Shown piece by piece: positions 6,730-7,770 of a DNA stretch of 7,770 bases (position 1 is its first letter; each line of letters opens with the position of its first letter). The stretch is from Bacillota bacterium (GTDB lineage Bacteria; Bacillota; Bacilli; Lactobacillales; Streptococcaceae). Below the pieces are notes generated by a model. The model searched no databases. It had not been told where the DNA came from and saw only the letters and a list, made by a program, of their open reading frames with translations. The stretch is taken from NCBI GenBank assembly GCA_021781855.1, contig JAJXWC010000101.1, positions 1 to 7,770 on the forward strand. Reading direction: 5' to 3'. Position numbers and translations under genes: made by a program.

Positions 6730-6756
6730 ACAAACGAACTTGTCTTTCAGATACTC

Positions 6757-6765
6757 TGATATAAT
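6757..6765 (+). promoter_or_regulatory. Extended -10 promoter-like sequence on the + strand
   Basis: TGATATAAT is a perfect extended -10 (TGnTATAAT). TTGTCT at 6740-6745 lies 14 bases upstream of TATAAT, too close for a good -35. Transcription would run into the gap, antisense to the transporter leader and then to DUF1697, starting near 6772 just before the TGTGAG/CTCACA stem. This could be a small-RNA or antisense promoter, or a chance AT-rich match. Confidence 0.22.
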
Positions 6766-6925
6766 TCCCCCTTCTGTGAGAGATTTTTCCTCACAAATGC
6801 TAGTTACGCTGTTCATGAAGTCTATCGCAGAGATGGTGCTGCCTGTTCTGCATATGAGAGATGAGGTAAAAGTTTAAACACCCATTGTGAACCCAGCTCT
6901 TTGTAAGTACCTACGTGCTACGAAA

Positions 6926-6952
6926 GACCAGAGCTTCGCTCTCTTTATCAGC
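6926..6952. repeat. 27-base hairpin motif, copy A
   Basis: The motif reads GACCAGAGCTTCGCTC then TCTTTATCAGC. It contains the stem AGAGC/GCTCT around a TTC triloop (6930-6934 with 6938-6942). It aligns without gaps to 7616-7642 at 21 of 27 bases. Four of the six differences form two compensatory pairs, which suggests the hairpin itself is conserved. Confidence 0.5.
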
Positions 6953-7067
6953 ATATTTAACAGCAATACTCGCCATGCTACGTGAGATAAGCAACACCAA
7001 GCTTCGAATTTAGTCTCCGCTTAGTACCTACTAGGTTTTCTGAAAAGTGAATCTCTGCTTCATTTTA

Positions 7068-7544
7068 TCACATTTTAGCAAAGATTTTCTCAATCGTGTT
7101 AATATTTCTGCTCGTGAAAAGGGTTTGATATTTTTTCTTGCCAAGTATCTTACCAAACTCTGTTTTCAATGTCATTCCAACGGGAACTTGCCAGTAAACC
7201 GTGCTGCCTATCGTTTTGACAGCTTCATCATCACTGACTGGCTGACTTTCAGCAAATTTGACAAATTCAGGTTCGCCGATTAATACATAAATATGCTTAT
7301 CGTCACTTTTATTAAAAGGATTTTGTTCCAAAAATGATTTGACCATTTCATAAGTCAGCTCAAACGTTTTGACGGGAAGAAAAGACAAATCAGGTAGTGT
7401 TGAACTTTCAAAAATCACATTTCCCGTTGCCAAAATCGTCTGAACCTTAGTAAATCCGTGTGCCTCAAAATCTTTTTTCAGCTCTGACATTGTAATTTTC
7501 ACTCCACCGACATTGATTCCACGAAGAAAAGCTGCATATTTCAT
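7068..7544 (-). CDS. DUF1697 family protein
   Basis: This soluble protein (158 aa) belongs to the DUF1697 family, for which I know no established function. The N-terminus MKYAAFLRGINVGGVKITM, then LKKDFEAHGFTKVQTILATGNVIF (two stretches, ~22-45), and the late SRNINTIEKI are the characteristic blocks; most relatives have S in place of T in the TGN motif. It is slightly shorter than the typical 170-180 residues, mainly in the C-terminal half, but start, stop and conserved blocks are intact. The ATG has AAAGGAG five bases upstream. It is separated from the transporter operon by 375 bases, so it probably forms its own unit. A palindrome-rich sequence lies directly upstream, and its promoter is not obvious in the window. 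Confidence 0.9.
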   Translation of the reverse strand: MKYAAFLRGINVGGVKITMSELKKDFEAHGFTKVQTILATGNVIFESSTLPDLSFLPVKTFELTYEMVKSFLEQNPFNKSDDKHIYVLIGEPEFVKFAESQPVSDDEAVKTIGSTVYWQVPVGMTLKTEFGKILGKKKYQTLFTSRNINTIEKIFAKM

Positions 7545-7582
7545 TCTTACTCCTTTAGGCCACCTCTAAAAACTCAGAAATT

Positions 7583-7764
7583 CCGAATTTGGCTAAATTT
7601 TCCAAATTCTTCGTTGACGAAAACTTCGTTTTCTTTATCTGCAACCTTGAAGCAGTGCTTCAAGCCTCCTAGACTTGCGCCAGCACGTCTTTTCCTGAGC
7701 AAGTGCAGCTTGCGAAAGCCTTCGTCGTCAGTCCTCGATTTTGAAAAATTTAGCTCAAATTCGA
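7583..7764. repeat. Palindrome-rich intergenic element bounded by an imperfect inverted repeat
   Basis: The left arm (7584-7606) reads CGAATTTGGCTAAATTTT then CCAAA. The right arm (7740-7763), on the other strand, reads CGAATTTGAGCTAAATTTT then TCAAA. They pair over 22 bases with one mismatch and one bulge. Inside are further hairpins: TTCGT/ACGAA (7610-7621), AAAAC/GTTTT (7620-7632), a perfect 8-bp CTTGAAGC/GCTTCAAG (7646-7664), GCAAG/CTTGC (7699-7713) and CGAA/TTCG (7713-7724). Nested stems of this sort suggest a small non-autonomous mobile repeat or a folded RNA. The minus strand is also open here from the window edge (7768) to a TGA at 7576-7574, so the tail of an unseen gene cannot be excluded. 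Confidence 0.5.
7616..7642. repeat. 27-base hairpin motif, copy B
   Basis: The motif reads GACGAAAACTTCGTTT then TCTTTATCTGC, with stem AAAAC/GTTTT around TTC (7620-7624 with 7628-7632). It is the partner of 6926-6952 and lies within the larger inverted-repeat element. The two copies flank the DUF1697 gene in the same orientation. Confidence 0.5.
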
Positions 7765-7770
7765 AATCAG

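Larger units (their letters stand above)
6693..7067. other. 375-base gap between the DUF1697 gene and the transporter gene
   Basis: No convincing gene is present. The gap holds the leader repeat (6704-6729), a six-base stem TGTGAG/CTCACA (6775-6780 with 6790-6795), a 27-base hairpin motif (6926-6952), and a direct repeat AGTACCTAC (6906-6914 and 7023-7031). Coding remnants are weak. On the minus strand 6976-6800 stays open for 58 codons apart from one TAG at 6913-6911. On the + strand an ATG at 6797 opens 26 codons (MLVTLFMKSIAEMVLPVLHM and six more). Neither has a ribosome binding site. The promoter for the transporter operon should lie here, but I see no strong minus-strand pair of boxes. 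Confidence 0.5.
7574..7768 (-). other. Open frame running in from the right edge; possible gene tail, doubtful
   Basis: Sixty-four sense codons precede the TGA at 7576-7574, ending about 30 nt before the DUF1697 start. The product would be charged (KVADKENEVFVNEEFGKF near the end). I do not recognise it. The whole frame lies inside palindromic DNA, and a related motif in the other gap is disrupted by a stop soon after, which argues for non-coding repeat DNA over a conserved protein. Confidence 0.15.

Noticed and set aside
6760..7060. A riboswitch or T-box leader for the aroC operon
   Set aside because: I could not find a T-box consensus, a specifier-type fold, or a terminator/antiterminator pair ahead of the transporter gene.

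Overview
The window looks like chromosomal DNA of a low-GC Gram-positive coccus of the order Lactobacillales, most probably Lactococcus or a close Streptococcaceae relative. This rests on the AroC sequence (it resembles remembered streptococcal and lactococcal chorismate synthases, with His10 and His110 at the same numbers as the pneumococcal enzyme), strong AGGAG-type ribosome binding sites, AT-rich composition and tight gene packing. Species cannot be settled by eye. No prophage, insertion sequence, CRISPR array, tRNA or rRNA was seen.

Layout. At the left edge (1-702, + strand) is the C-terminal two thirds of an ACR3-type arsenite exporter. It converges on a minus-strand two-component system (OmpR-type regulator 2272-2946, sensor kinase 890-2284), and a perfect 10-bp hairpin at 861-884 with A and T tracts on both sides serves both as terminator. 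Everything further right that I accept as a gene is also on the minus strand. In transcription order there is a DUF1697 protein (7068-7544), then a 375-base gap, then a compact cluster: a YdcZ/DUF606 two-domain transporter (5769-6692), a DUF1054/YktB-like protein (5157-5750), a HAD phosphatase (4562-5155), chorismate synthase aroC (3367-4539) and an unrecognised 79-residue protein (3126-3365). Gaps in the cluster are 18, 1, 22 and 1 nt, so one transcript is likely. The regulator and kinase follow after a further gap that holds a candidate promoter.

Function. aroC makes chorismate, the branch-point compound for aromatic amino acids and folate. Its partners here (exporter, repair-type phosphatase, DUF1054) have no evident role in that pathway, so this is a mixed housekeeping operon and not an aro cluster. 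The two-component pair is complete and should be functional; its signal is unknown.

Non-coding DNA is where the less ordinary signal lies. The gaps at 6693-7067 and 7545-7770 are rich in short palindromes. They share a 27-base motif whose hairpin differs by two compensatory base-pair changes, and the right-hand gap is bounded by a long imperfect inverted repeat. A second short repeat (about 26 bases, 21 identical) lies just upstream of both the regulator and the transporter genes. These look like members of dispersed intergenic repeat families. I found no clear evidence of a wholly new multigene system.
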